Positions 6,884-17,092 are shown, counted from the first letter of the stretch. The stretch: DNA of 41,335 nucleotides from Acetanaerobacterium elongatum (GCF_900103835.1 NZ_FNID01000027.1:1-41335), one strand, 5' to 3'. A program made the numbers and translations. Notes: generated by a model not told the origin, from the sequence alone.

Positions 6884-6950
6884 TAGTAGACACTGTCTAC
6901 TATGCAGTATATCCTTTTTGGTTTACACTGTCAACCTATTATGCTATAAT
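6884..6950. promoter_or_regulatory. Overlapping divergent promoters with two palindromic operators
   Basis: Plus strand, for the tetR-type gene: TTTACA (6922-6927), 17 bases, TATAAT (6945-6950). Minus strand, for the redox-protein gene: TTGACA (6934-6929), 17 bases, TATACT (6911-6906). The two -35 boxes interleave inside one imperfect 17-base palindrome, GGTTTACACTGTCAACC (6920-6936). A second, perfect 19-base palindrome, TAGTAGACACTGTCTACTA (6884-6902), covers the minus-strand start region. Both palindromes share the core ACACTGTC, as expected for one dimeric regulator binding twice. Confidence 0.8.
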
Positions 6951-6984
6951 CCTGAAAGAATCAATGCACCGGGAGGAATGAATA

Positions 6985-7575
6985 TTGAAGAGAGCGGAAA
7001 GCACGCCGCAAATGAGAAAAACACTTATTGATAACGGGCTCCAACTGTTAAACAAGGTGGGATATCACGACTTTTCAATGCGTCAGGTTGCTGCAATGAG
7101 CGGTGTTAGCCATGCAGCACCTTATAAGCATTTTAAAAACAAGGAAGATTTTCTGGTGGCCATTAAAACAACCGTTTTGCAGAGCTTTATGGCGTCATTA
7201 AAAGAAGCAGTGCTGCAGTGTGATGACAACCCGAGAACCCGTCTTGCGGAGATGGGGAAAAGCTATATCAAGTTTATGGTGGAAAACCCTGAGCATATGA
7301 AGTTTATGTCGCTTACCGCCCAGAAGAATAATATTAGGGTGGTTGATAATCACTTTGAGTATCAGAGTGATAGTCCGTTTGCGGCCTTCCTGAAAATAGC
7401 AAACGAATACCTTCAATCCGTAAGCGCAAACCCTGAAAGCTATGTAACCGATATACTCTCAATATTCAGCGTGGTTCATGGAATGTCGTTACTGATTGTT
7501 GAACAGAGTATCGTCTTTGAGGGGGATTATATGCCCTATGTATCTGAGATGATTTATAATAGGATGAGAGGCTAA
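6985..7575 (+). CDS. TetR/AcrR family transcriptional regulator
   Basis: A 196-residue repressor. The N-terminal DNA-binding domain covers about residues 8-55, with 'LLNKVGYHDFSMRQVAAMSG' (helices 1-2) and 'VSHAAPYKHFKNKEDFL' (recognition helix and the YxHFxxKEdL hallmark). The remaining 140 residues form the all-helical ligand and dimerisation domain. Its sequence ('KFMVENPEHMKFMSL') resembles TetR_C_33-like regulators, but the ligand is unknown. The start is TTG at 6985, eight bases after GGGAGG. The nearer ATG at 6978 is in another frame. Both this gene and its divergent neighbour therefore begin with TTG. Autoregulation is likely because its promoter sits in the palindromes. Confidence 0.88.
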   Translation: MKRAESTPQMRKTLIDNGLQLLNKVGYHDFSMRQVAAMSGVSHAAPYKHFKNKEDFLVAIKTTVLQSFMASLKEAVLQCDDNPRTRLAEMGKSYIKFMVENPEHMKFMSLTAQKNNIRVVDNHFEYQSDSPFAAFLKIANEYLQSVSANPESYVTDILSIFSVVHGMSLLIVEQSIVFEGDYMPYVSEMIYNRMRG

Positions 7576-7583
7576 TAAAAGAA

Positions 7584-7616
7584 AGCCCCTCGTGAGAAAG
7601 CTCTCACGGGGGGCTA
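7584..7616. terminator. Bidirectional terminator between tetR-type gene and secA
   Basis: A stem of about 14 pairs with two irregularities (AGCCCC-CGTGAGA with TCTCACG-GGGGCT) lies at 7584-7615 with a short AAGC loop. On the minus strand it is followed by a T-rich run (TTTCTTTT), so it is best suited to ending secA transcripts. It can also close the tetR transcript. Confidence 0.75.
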
Positions 7617-7633
7617 TTGTATCGGTTACCAAA

Positions 7634-10378
<2,745 letters not shown>

Positions 10379-10502
10379 CAGTATAACCATTCCTTTCATA
10401 GCGCCGCCCTAAGGCACCGCTTGGAATTCGTGCAGTTTCGGTCTTAAGACGAAAAACACAAACCATTAGCCGGCGAATGCCGGAACGCATCAATCATGCT
10501 TA

Positions 10503-10531
10503 ATTGTACTATCGGCACAATTCTTTGTCAA
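10503..10531 (-). promoter_or_regulatory. secA promoter
   Basis: On the minus strand TTGACA (10531-10526) and TACAAT (10508-10503) are spaced by 17 bases, a near-perfect sigma-A promoter. The leader is about 118 bases and contains a small CCGGC/GCCGG hairpin near 10470-10483. Confidence 0.75.
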
Positions 10532-10635
10532 ACAAATAATGGTGGCAAATGTAAACGCCGTTTTAAGGTTTTGTAACATTTGCGGTAATGGATAAAAAAG
10601 CACAGAGATTGTGAAAGAAATAACCATGCTTCCCC

Positions 10636-10703
10636 TTGTAAAAACGCTTTTCAGACAGTATAATATCATTTAGGGCTATTTTGCCGAAATAAGTGCTTAT
10701 TTC
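10636..10703 (+). promoter_or_regulatory. Promoter and leader hairpin of the NifU-like/GGGtGRT operon
   Basis: TTGTAA (10636-10641) and TATAAT (10659-10664) are spaced by 17 bases. The leader of about 128 bases contains a perfect hairpin with 8-base arms GAAATAAG/CTTATTTC (10686-10703) shortly after the start site. The rest of the 421-base gap 10379-10799 holds the divergent secA promoter and no convincing gene. Confidence 0.65.
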
Positions 10704-10799
10704 AGATTGTACTTGTTTTCGTTTAAAGAAATGTAAGGCAGAGCTTGTTTTCATTTCTAACGAAAATGAGTATTGCTGACCGAAAGGAGTTCCGACTAT

Positions 10800-11492
10800 A
10801 TGAACTATTCCCATGAAGTTGAGAGAATGTGCGTTGTTCAAAAAGGTCCAAAGCATGGACCGGCCCCCATCCCCGAGGAGGGAAGATGGGTTAAGGCTTA
10901 CGAGATTAAAGACATCTCCGGCCTTTCGCACGGCGTGGGCTGGTGTGCTCCGCAGCAGGGCGCCTGCAAGCTGACGCTCAATGTTAAAAACGGCATCATC
11001 GAAGAAGCAATGGTAGAGACTTTAGGCTGCTCGGGTATGACCCATTCTGCGGCTATGGCCGGCGAGATTCTTACCGGTAAAACCATACTGGAAGCACTCA
11101 ATACCGACCTTGTTTGCGACGCGATTAACGTAGCGATGCGCGAAATCTTCAAACAGCTGGTTTACGGCAGAACTCAGACCGCGTTTTCCGAGGGCGGCCT
11201 GCCCATCGGTGCAGCACTTGAAGACCTTGGAAAGGGTTTGCGTTCGCAGATCGGCACCATCTTTGCCACTAACGCAAAGGGCGTGCGCTACCTAGAGATG
11301 GCCGAGGGCTATATCCTTTCCCTTGCGCTGGATGATGAGGGTGAGGTTATCGGCTATAAATTTGTAAGAGTGGGTAAGATGCTTGAAGATATCCGTCATG
11401 GCATGAACCCCGACGAGGCCTTCAAAAAGAATGTAAGCACCTACGGGCGTTATGAAAACGCACCGAAATATATAGATCCCCGCGAGGAATAA
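10800..11492 (+). CDS. NifU/IscU-like iron-sulfur scaffold protein linked to GGGtGRT
   Basis: A 230-residue protein resembling IscU/NifU N-terminal scaffolds, which assemble Fe-S clusters. The recognisable part is residues about 45-145: 'GVGWCAPQQGACKLTLNVKNG', the scaffold-like 'ETLGCSGMTHSAAMAGEILTG', and a following helical stretch. Cysteines at the two loops could act as cluster ligands, but the third canonical IscU Cys is not in its usual place. The protein is longer than typical IscU (about 130-150), with an extra C-terminal half ('VRYLEMAEGYILSLALDDEG...'). Start: ATG at 10800 follows AAAGGAG at ten bases. The gene is coupled to the GGGtGRT gene 37 bases downstream, an association known across anaerobes. 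Its substrate protein is not known. Confidence 0.78.
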   Translation: MNYSHEVERMCVVQKGPKHGPAPIPEEGRWVKAYEIKDISGLSHGVGWCAPQQGACKLTLNVKNGIIEEAMVETLGCSGMTHSAAMAGEILTGKTILEALNTDLVCDAINVAMREIFKQLVYGRTQTAFSEGGLPIGAALEDLGKGLRSQIGTIFATNAKGVRYLEMAEGYILSLALDDEGEVIGYKFVRVGKMLEDIRHGMNPDEAFKKNVSTYGRYENAPKYIDPREE

Positions 11493-11529
11493 CCATTATA
11501 AGAATATAACGTTCAGGAGGTCAGCATAA

Positions 11530-12531
11530 ATGGCAAAGTTTGAAGGTCAAGAAAGAAGAATGGCAAAAATCAACAAGTGCCTTGCCGAATACGGCTTTAA
11601 AACACTTGACGAAGCCAGAGATTTTTGCCTTGCAAAGGGTATAGATGTAGAAAAGATTGTTAAGGGCGTGCAGAACATCTGCTTTGAAAACGCCGTATGG
11701 GCTTATACACTCGGCGTGGCACTTGCACTCAAGAAAGGCACCAAGAAGGCAGCCGACGCAGCCGAGGATATCGGCATCGGCCTAGAGGCATTTTGCGTTC
11801 CCGGTTCGGTTGCCGAGCAGAGGAATGTGGGCCTTGGCCACGGCCGCTTAGGCGCCATGCTGCTGCGTGACGAAACCAAGTGCTTCTGCTTCCTCGCGGG
11901 CCATGAGTCGTTCGCTGCCGCCGAGGGTGCTATCGGTATTGCCAGAAGCGCCAACAAGGCCAGAAAAGAGCCGCTCCGCATTATCTTAAACGGCCTTGGC
12001 AAGGATGCGGCGTTCATTATCTCTAGAATCAACGGCTTCACCTATGTTCAGACCGATTATGATTTTGAAACCGGTGAGCTCAAGATTATCAAGAAAAAGG
12101 CTTACTCCGACGGCGATAAGGCCAAGGTGCTTTGCTACGGCGCCAACGACGTGCTTGAGGGTGTTGCCATCATGAAGCACGAGAAGGTAGACGTATCCAT
12201 CACCGGTAACTCCACCAACCCCACCCGTTTCCAGCATCTTGTTGCGGGTACCTATAAGAAGTGGGCTTACGAGAACAACTTCAAATACTTCAGCGTAGCT
12301 TCGGGCGGCGGCACCGGGCGCACCCTGCATCCCGATAACATGGGCGCAGGCCCCGCTTCCTATGGCTTGACCGACTCGATGGGACGTATGCACGGCGACG
12401 CTCAGTTTGCCGGTTCTTCCTCTGTTCCCGCGCATGTAGAGATGATGGGCCTGATCGGTATGGGCAACAACCCTATGGTAGGCGCCACCGTTGCTTGTGC
12501 AGTTGCGGTTGAAGAGGCTCTGAAAGGCTAA
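11530..12531 (+). CDS. GGGtGRT family protein
   Basis: A 333-residue soluble protein named for its conserved motif, here 'SVASGGGTGRTLHPDNMGAG' in the C-terminal third. Other conserved-looking blocks are 'FENAVWAYTLGVALALKKG', 'PGSVAEQRNVGLGHGRLGAMLL', 'FLAGHESFAAAEGAIGIARSANKAR' and 'SITGNSTNPTRFQHLVAGTYKKW'. The glycine-rich stretches suggest nucleotide or phosphate binding, but no activity has been assigned to the family that I know of. An AGGAGG site precedes the ATG. The gene is co-transcribed with the NifU-like gene and ends at a strong terminator. The pairing suggests that it receives, or helps build, a cluster or a redox cofactor; that is inference from context only. Confidence 0.88.
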   Translation: MAKFEGQERRMAKINKCLAEYGFKTLDEARDFCLAKGIDVEKIVKGVQNICFENAVWAYTLGVALALKKGTKKAADAAEDIGIGLEAFCVPGSVAEQRNVGLGHGRLGAMLLRDETKCFCFLAGHESFAAAEGAIGIARSANKARKEPLRIILNGLGKDAAFIISRINGFTYVQTDYDFETGELKIIKKKAYSDGDKAKVLCYGANDVLEGVAIMKHEKVDVSITGNSTNPTRFQHLVAGTYKKWAYENNFKYFSVASGGGTGRTLHPDNMGAGPASYGLTDSMGRMHGDAQFAGSSSVPAHVEMMGLIGMGNNPMVGATVACAVAVEEALKG

Positions 12532-12550
12532 AAAAGCGTTTTAAATGTAG

Positions 12551-12590
12551 GAATCCTCCGCTTTTGCGTAAAAGCGGAGGATTCTTTTTT
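12551..12590. terminator. Strong intrinsic terminator after GGGtGRT
   Basis: A perfect 15-pair stem (12551-12565 with 12570-12584, loop GCGT) is followed by TTTTTT. It terminates the GGGtGRT operon and lies 24 bases from the end of the convergent usp gene. Confidence 0.9.
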
Positions 12591-12613
12591 CTTAAGGACA
12601 TATTAAACGAGCG

Positions 12614-13024
12614 TTATAATTCATAATGGTTTTCTGGCAGAACAATCACAGGACAATGCCCGTATTTTACAAGATGAACCGCAACTGAACCTAAAAACAC
12701 CGATAATGCGGAATGTGTTCGTTTTGTGATTATAATGATATCTATATTATGCTGCTTTGCGTATCGCAGTATGGTATTTCCCGCAATACCGAAATCCACA
12801 ACTTTGTTTACGTTGTATTCCAAAAGCAAACTGGCAGCCTTGTCAAGCACAGGCATGGTGTCTTTGATCATCTGATTCAGAATAACGGTACTATTGCTGT
12901 CAACATCCTCGCGTACGGTTAACAGCGTGACATCCGCATGAGAAGGAGGAAAAATCTGTTTGATTGCCGTCACTGCCTGTATACTGCATTCGCTGCCGTC
13001 GATTGGAATCAACAGGTGTTTCAT
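12614..13024 (-). CDS. Universal stress protein (UspA family)
   Basis: A 136-residue single-domain Usp. The N-terminus 'MKHLLIPIDGSECSIQAVTA' has the family Asp and Ser positions. The central part has 'DVTLLTVRED', and the C-terminal part has 'IDIIIITKRTHSALSVFLGSVAVHLVKYGHCPVIVLP'. The ATP-binding motif of ATP-type Usp proteins (G-2x-G-9x-G-S/T) is only partly present: here 'TKRTHSALSVFLGSVAVHLV' lacks the first glycine. It may therefore be a non-ATP-binding type. It lies 16 bases after fluC on the same strand, so it belongs to the fluoride-riboswitch transcript. Universal stress proteins are among genes reported under fluoride riboswitches. Confidence 0.88.
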   Translation of the reverse strand: MKHLLIPIDGSECSIQAVTAIKQIFPPSHADVTLLTVREDVDSNSTVILNQMIKDTMPVLDKAASLLLEYNVNKVVDFGIAGNTILRYAKQHNIDIIIITKRTHSALSVFLGSVAVHLVKYGHCPVIVLPENHYEL

Positions 13025-13040
13025 ATGAAGACCCCCTTAT

Positions 13041-13415
13041 TTATTTAATAAGCATTTGTGCCCCTACAACAGCAGAGATACATAGGATTATGCTGAGAAA
13101 CATATATAGAATAGCGATAAAATAACTCCCGTTTTGCAGCAGCCCCACCGCTTCCAGCGAAAAGGTAGAGAAGGTAGTAAAACCACCGCAAAACCCCACC
13201 TTTAACAATAGCAATATATACGGATTTATATTCGGGTTCTTGCTGGCCAATGCCATTATTAAACCAATACAAAACGCTCCTACAACATTAATGCCTAATG
13301 TAATCAAAGGAAATCCGTTTTGCGGCTTGACTGGAAGCAAGCCAAGCAGATAGCGGCAGATTGAGCCAACTGCGCCGCCAAACCCCACAATCAAACAACT
13401 CCATAGTAGCTCCAT
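13041..13415 (-). CDS. crcB: Fluoride channel FluC (CrcB)
   Basis: A 124-residue membrane protein with four hydrophobic segments that forms a dual-topology dimeric fluoride channel lowering cytoplasmic fluoride. Family motifs are present: 'GFGGAVGSICRYLLG' in segment 1, 'TLGINVVGAFCIGLIMAL' with the pore Asn in segment 2, and 'GFCGGFTTFSTFSLE' with the Phe-box and sodium-site break in segment 3. Only one copy is seen, fitting the single-gene homodimeric type. The upstream minus-strand leader contains a fluoride riboswitch, and a usp gene follows in the operon, so the whole unit reads as a fluoride response. Confidence 0.95.
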   Translation of the reverse strand: MELLWSCLIVGFGGAVGSICRYLLGLLPVKPQNGFPLITLGINVVGAFCIGLIMALASKNPNINPYILLLLKVGFCGGFTTFSTFSLEAVGLLQNGSYFIAILYMFLSIILCISAVVGAQMLIK

Positions 13416-13549
13416 AATCTTTTACCTCAATCAGTTTAATTAATCCAAATACGTTAACTAGTGCATAAGCAAGTGGCTTAATGCTTACTTAAATAAAAAT
13501 GTCATCCACAAAAAAAGTATAAAAAAAGCCAATGCTCTCTGCAGCAAAC

Positions 13550-13612
13550 TCGCAGAAGTCATTAGCCCGAATCAGCGGTTCCGGTTGCCCGTGGGAGAAC
13601 TTCATTCCCTTT
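13550..13612 (-). ncRNA. Fluoride riboswitch (crcB motif)
   Basis: Read on the minus strand, GGGAATGAAGTTCTCCC (13609-13593) corresponds to the conserved GG-GATGG-GTTC-CC element. AACCGCT, a TTCG stretch and GCTAATGACTTCTGC (13566-13552) correspond to the GCTGATGACTCCTAC element. The long-range pseudoknot is preserved with covariation: GAAGT in the first element pairs with ACTTC in the second, where other fluoride riboswitches have other complementary pairs. The aptamer starts within a few bases of the predicted transcription start and lies 137 bases upstream of crcB. Downstream, TCTGC can alternatively pair with GCAGA ahead of a T7 run near 13520-13528, suggesting transcription-termination control. 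Confidence 0.9.
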
Positions 13613-13618
13613 TGATAC

Positions 13619-13647
13619 ATTATATAATTTTATAGTAAGTTTTTCAA
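13619..13647 (-). promoter_or_regulatory. Promoter of the fluoride-riboswitch operon
   Basis: On the minus strand TTGAAA (13647-13642) and a perfect TATAAT (13624-13619) are spaced by 17 bases. The predicted start at about 13612 places the riboswitch at the very 5' end of the transcript. Confidence 0.8.
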
Positions 13648-13788
13648 CCAACAAAATATTTATACGCGTAATCTTATTAATTACTGACATTGGCATCATA
13701 AATTAACCTAAAAAGCTTGATAATTTTTACAAAAAATGATACGCTTATTGTAAGTGTAGCTATAAAATGGACAGGTGAGATGAAGCAG

Positions 13789-14871
13789 ATGATAAAATCA
13801 GAACCGATGCGGGATCGGAAGAAGAAAAAAGCACACACTTCTCTTAAAACAATCTATATGTTGACGATGTGCCTGTGCTCTTTGGTTCATGGCGTTTACC
13901 TTGCCATCTTCTGCCTCATGGGCATCTGGACACTGGTAGCGGCAAATGCCGTTAGTGTAATCATCTATCTTCTGCTGGCCGCTGCCATGCAAAACGAGCA
14001 TTTTGCGCTGGCGCTTAGTGTAACGCACCTCGAGATTATGGCTCAGGCGATGCTTACAATCATATTTGTTGGCTGGGGCGTGGGTTTTGAGTATGTGGTT
14101 TTAAGCCTGCTGGCGATGGAGCCGCACTTTATATACCGGCACCGCAGAACTCCCTACCTGCTTTGCGTGGCGGGGCTTTTGCTGATAATGACCCTGAAGG
14201 TTCATTCGCTTATGATTCAACCGATTGTTCATACCGCCGATCGCGGAGTGCTTATCTATATTCTGTTTTTTATCAACATGGTCATCTTCTTTTTCGGTGT
14301 TATTTTTTCTGCTGTGCTGCTTGACCGCAGAAACAGGATCTCACGCCATGTATTGGAGGAAAACAACCGATATCTTCAAAAGCTTGCGGAAACCGACCCG
14401 CTTACCGGCCTTTTAAATCGCCGCAGTATGACAAAGCGGCTGGAAGGTGCCATTAAGCATCAGCACGAAACCGGTGAGGAGTTCTGTCTGGTGATGTGTG
14501 ACATCGATGATTTTAAGCTCATCAACGATTCCTACGGTCATGCCTGCGGGGATTATGTGCTTAAGATGCTATGTGCCACCATTTGCGAATACCTTGACGA
14601 GCAGGATGTTGTCTGCCGCTGGGGCGGCGAGGAGATATTGCTGCTATTAAGTGATACCCGCCTTGAAACCGCGCTGCAGATTACCGAGGGGCTGCGCCGC
14701 GCAATTGAGACCACGCCGTTTATCTATGACGGAGCCATCGTCTCTATTACCGTTACGATGGGGGTAAGCGCCTGCGGTAACGAGCAAAATGTATTGGATT
14801 TGGTTGACGCCGCCGACCGTTCTATGTATAACGGCAAACGGCGCGGTAAGAACTGCGTAACCGTTTCTTGA
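13789..14871 (+). CDS. Membrane-bound diguanylate cyclase (GGDEF domain)
   Basis: A 360-residue protein that should make cyclic di-GMP from two GTP. Residues about 22-180 form six hydrophobic segments, a sensor without a recognised family. Residues about 195-358 form the GGDEF domain: 'ETDPLTGLLNRRSM', 'MCDIDDFKLINDSYGHACGD' and the active-site loop WGGEEI (278-283). GGEEI is a functional-looking variant of GGDEF. The inhibitory I-site RxxD, expected five residues before the loop, is DEQD here, so product inhibition is probably absent. The frame stays open to a TTG at 13717, but ATG at 13789 has AGGTGAG at nine bases and is chosen; ATG at 13780 is an alternative. No EAL or PilZ protein is nearby. 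Confidence 0.88.
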   Translation: MIKSEPMRDRKKKKAHTSLKTIYMLTMCLCSLVHGVYLAIFCLMGIWTLVAANAVSVIIYLLLAAAMQNEHFALALSVTHLEIMAQAMLTIIFVGWGVGFEYVVLSLLAMEPHFIYRHRRTPYLLCVAGLLLIMTLKVHSLMIQPIVHTADRGVLIYILFFINMVIFFFGVIFSAVLLDRRNRISRHVLEENNRYLQKLAETDPLTGLLNRRSMTKRLEGAIKHQHETGEEFCLVMCDIDDFKLINDSYGHACGDYVLKMLCATICEYLDEQDVVCRWGGEEILLLLSDTRLETALQITEGLRRAIETTPFIYDGAIVSITVTMGVSACGNEQNVLDLVDAADRSMYNGKRRGKNCVTVS

Positions 14872-14897
14872 TTTGCCCTGAAGAAGGATGAGACTTT

Positions 14898-15395
14898 ATG
14901 CCACAGGAGATAACCCACACGTTTGACCCGGTTTACGACCAAGCCTCGAAGATTTTAATACTAGGAACCATGCCGTCGCCGAAGTCTCGCAAGAACGGCT
15001 TTTACTACGGCAACCCGCAGAACCGTTTCTGGCCGGTGCTGGCAGAGGTGCTTAGCGACGAACTACCGGTGAACAACGAGGAAAAGCAGAAATTTCTTCA
15101 TAAGCACCACATAGCGTTGTGGGATGTTGTGCATTCCTGCAGCATCGAGGGTGCCTCCGACGGCAGCATCCGCAACCCTGTACCGAATGATATCACGCGG
15201 GTTTTAAAGGCTGCCCCTATTGGGGCGGTTTTTACCACAGGCAAAAAGGCCGAAGAACTTTATAAGCGATACTGCCTGCCCCAAACCGGGGTACAGGCAA
15301 TATACCTGCCCTCCACCAGCCCCGCCAATACCGGCCGGTTTCCTTTTGCCGAGCTGGTAAGTGCTTATCGATGTATATTGTTGTATCTGAATTGA
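14898..15395 (+). CDS. Hypoxanthine/DNA-deoxyinosine glycosylase (UDG superfamily)
   Basis: A 165-residue base-excision repair enzyme of the uracil-DNA glycosylase superfamily, most like the hypoxanthine-DNA glycosylase group (family 6), which removes deaminated adenine. Motif 1 is 'ILILGTMPSPKSRKNGFYYG' followed by 'NPQNRFWPVL'; motif 2 is 'LPSTSPAN'. The length agrees with the family (about 160-170). The ATG lies just after AAGGATGAG and 23 bases beyond the cyclase stop codon, so the two genes may be co-transcribed, although no functional link is evident. Confidence 0.87.
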   Translation: MPQEITHTFDPVYDQASKILILGTMPSPKSRKNGFYYGNPQNRFWPVLAEVLSDELPVNNEEKQKFLHKHHIALWDVVHSCSIEGASDGSIRNPVPNDITRVLKAAPIGAVFTTGKKAEELYKRYCLPQTGVQAIYLPSTSPANTGRFPFAELVSAYRCILLYLN

Positions 15396-15440
15396 TTGTA
15401 TAACAATTTAGCCAAATTACTATTAAAGGAGTGCAAGCTG

Positions 15441-16736
15441 ATGGAACCCTTTAAACTGAAAACCGATTTTCTAATGGGCTGTGCCACTGCCGCAACACAG
15501 ATTGAGGGCGGTGACCAAAACAACAGCTGGTACGATTGGAGCGTAAAGCGCCTGATAAAAGACGGCAGCTCTTGTGTGCGTGCCGACGATCACTACCGCC
15601 TTTACCGCGAGGATGCCGAGCTGATGCAGAGCATGGGCTTGGAAGTTTACCGCATGGGGCTGGAGTTTTCGCGCATTGAACCGCAGCGCGGCGTTTTCAA
15701 TGAAGAAGCCATTGAGCACTATAAGGATGAGCTGCGCCTGCTGAAGGAAAAGGGCATCCGCGTGCTGGTTACGCTGCATCACTTTACAAACCCCATGTGG
15801 TTTGAAGAGATGGGTGCTTTTGAAAACATGGAAAGTGTTCAGATATTTACCGAGTATACCGAGTACGTGGTAAGGCAGTTTGGAGACCTGTGCTGTGAGT
15901 ATGTTACCATTAACGAGCCGAACGTATACGCCGTAAACGGGTTTACCTTCGGGGAATGGCCGCCCGCGAAAAAGTCGGTTGCAGCCACCTTTAGGGTAAT
16001 GAAGAACATGGCGAGGGCACATATTGCCGCCTATGAGCTCATCCACCGTATCCGCAGTCAGCAGGGCTATGCCGGCAAAACCATGGTGGGCTTTGCCAAC
16101 CACTACCGTGTATTTGTGCCCTATCGCAGCAATAATATTATTGATAAGGCGGTAGCGGGCCTCTTTGACCGCGCGTTTCAGGGTGCGGTTACCGACGCGA
16201 TGGCGTGGGGTAAATTTTCGTTCCCTCTGGGGCTTTTCAGCCGCAAAAAGGGCGATTACTGCGATTATTTCGGCGTAAACTACTATACCCGCAGCGCGAT
16301 GCGCGGGTTTGAGAACACCTTTCTGCCGGGTAAGCCTGTTAACGACCTTGGCTGGGAGCTTTACCCCGAGGGGATAAGGCTGCTGAGCGAGCGGTTTTAT
16401 AAGCGTTATAACAAGCCCATCTGGATTACCGAAAACGGCACCTGCGACCATAAAGATGCCTTCCGTGCACAGTATGTGTATGATCATCTCAAGGCCCTTT
16501 CACAGACCAACGCGCCCGTGGAGCGTTACTATCACTGGACGCTGATGGATAACTTCGAGTGGCTGGAGGGCGAGAGCGCCCGCTTTGGGCTGGTTGAGGT
16601 GGATTACGAAACCCAGAAACGCACCATCCGCAGAAGCGGCGCATTCTTTAGCGAGATTATCAAAAACAAGGGCGTAACCGAAGAGATGTGCAAAAGGTAT
16701 CTGGACAGCACCGAGGCTGCAGCAATAAAAAAATAG
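15441..16736 (+). CDS. Glycoside hydrolase family 1 (beta-glucosidase type)
   Basis: A 431-residue retaining glycosidase with the GH1 barrel. The acid/base Glu159 lies in 'TINEPN' and the nucleophile Glu331 in 'WITENG'. The glycone-site pattern 'QIEGG' and 'WTLMDNFEWLEGESARFGL' near the C-terminus are also present. It lacks a signal peptide, so it acts in the cytoplasm on imported oligosaccharides. The protein is somewhat shorter than the 450-480 residues common in the family. The frame is open to 15396, but ATG at 15441 follows AAAGGAG at nine bases and starts at the conserved 'FLMGCATAATQIEGG' region. Whether the substrate is a plain or a 6-phosphorylated beta-glycoside cannot be settled; no PTS gene is adjacent. 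Confidence 0.92.
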   Translation: MEPFKLKTDFLMGCATAATQIEGGDQNNSWYDWSVKRLIKDGSSCVRADDHYRLYREDAELMQSMGLEVYRMGLEFSRIEPQRGVFNEEAIEHYKDELRLLKEKGIRVLVTLHHFTNPMWFEEMGAFENMESVQIFTEYTEYVVRQFGDLCCEYVTINEPNVYAVNGFTFGEWPPAKKSVAATFRVMKNMARAHIAAYELIHRIRSQQGYAGKTMVGFANHYRVFVPYRSNNIIDKAVAGLFDRAFQGAVTDAMAWGKFSFPLGLFSRKKGDYCDYFGVNYYTRSAMRGFENTFLPGKPVNDLGWELYPEGIRLLSERFYKRYNKPIWITENGTCDHKDAFRAQYVYDHLKALSQTNAPVERYYHWTLMDNFEWLEGESARFGLVEVDYETQKRTIRRSGAFFSEIIKNKGVTEEMCKRYLDSTEAAAIKK

Positions 16737-16753
16737 GAAGGAGAGATGCCGGC

Positions 16754-17092
16754 ATGGCAGATAAACTAACGATTTTATGGACAAACGCGGATAAAATCAC
16801 CGCCGAAAAGATGGTTTTCATGTACGCCATCAACAGCAAGACGCACGGCTGGTGGGAAGAGGTTACGGTGCTCATCTGGGGCGCAACGGCGAAGCTTACC
16901 GCCGAAGACCTGCTCATCCAGCAAAATATCGAGCTTGCGCAGCATGTAGGCGTGCGTTTTATCGCCTGCAAGGCCTGTGCCGACCAGCTTAGCGTAAGCG
17001 AAGCACTTACTGACTTAGGCGTGGAGGTTACCTACACCGGAGAACTTCTGACAGAGATTATTAAAGAAGGCGAAAAGCTCATTACCATATAA
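16754..17092 (+). CDS. DsrE-like family protein
   Basis: A 112-residue small cytoplasmic protein of the DsrE/DsrF-like fold, a group linked to sulfur-carrier and sulfur-relay chemistry. The first strand 'KLTILWTNADKITAEKMVFMYA' and the conserved 'VRFIACKACADQLSV' with two cysteines fit family members annotated as DsrE-like. The GAAGGAGAG site just upstream favours ATG at 16754 over an earlier in-frame start at 16688, which lies inside the GH1 gene. It lies 17 bases after the GH1 gene, so it is likely in the same transcript. The precise partner is unknown. Confidence 0.8.
   Translation: MADKLTILWTNADKITAEKMVFMYAINSKTHGWWEEVTVLIWGATAKLTAEDLLIQQNIELAQHVGVRFIACKACADQLSVSEALTDLGVEVTYTGELLTEIIKEGEKLITI

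Noticed and set aside
10563-10931. A 122-codon minus-strand frame upstream of secA.
   Set aside because: It runs across the promoter and start of the NifU-like gene on the other strand and has no family features or good start site.
15471-16487. A 338-codon open frame antisense to the GH1 gene.
   Set aside because: Same reasoning: GH1 has intact catalytic motifs on the plus strand, and the antisense product has no recognisable features.
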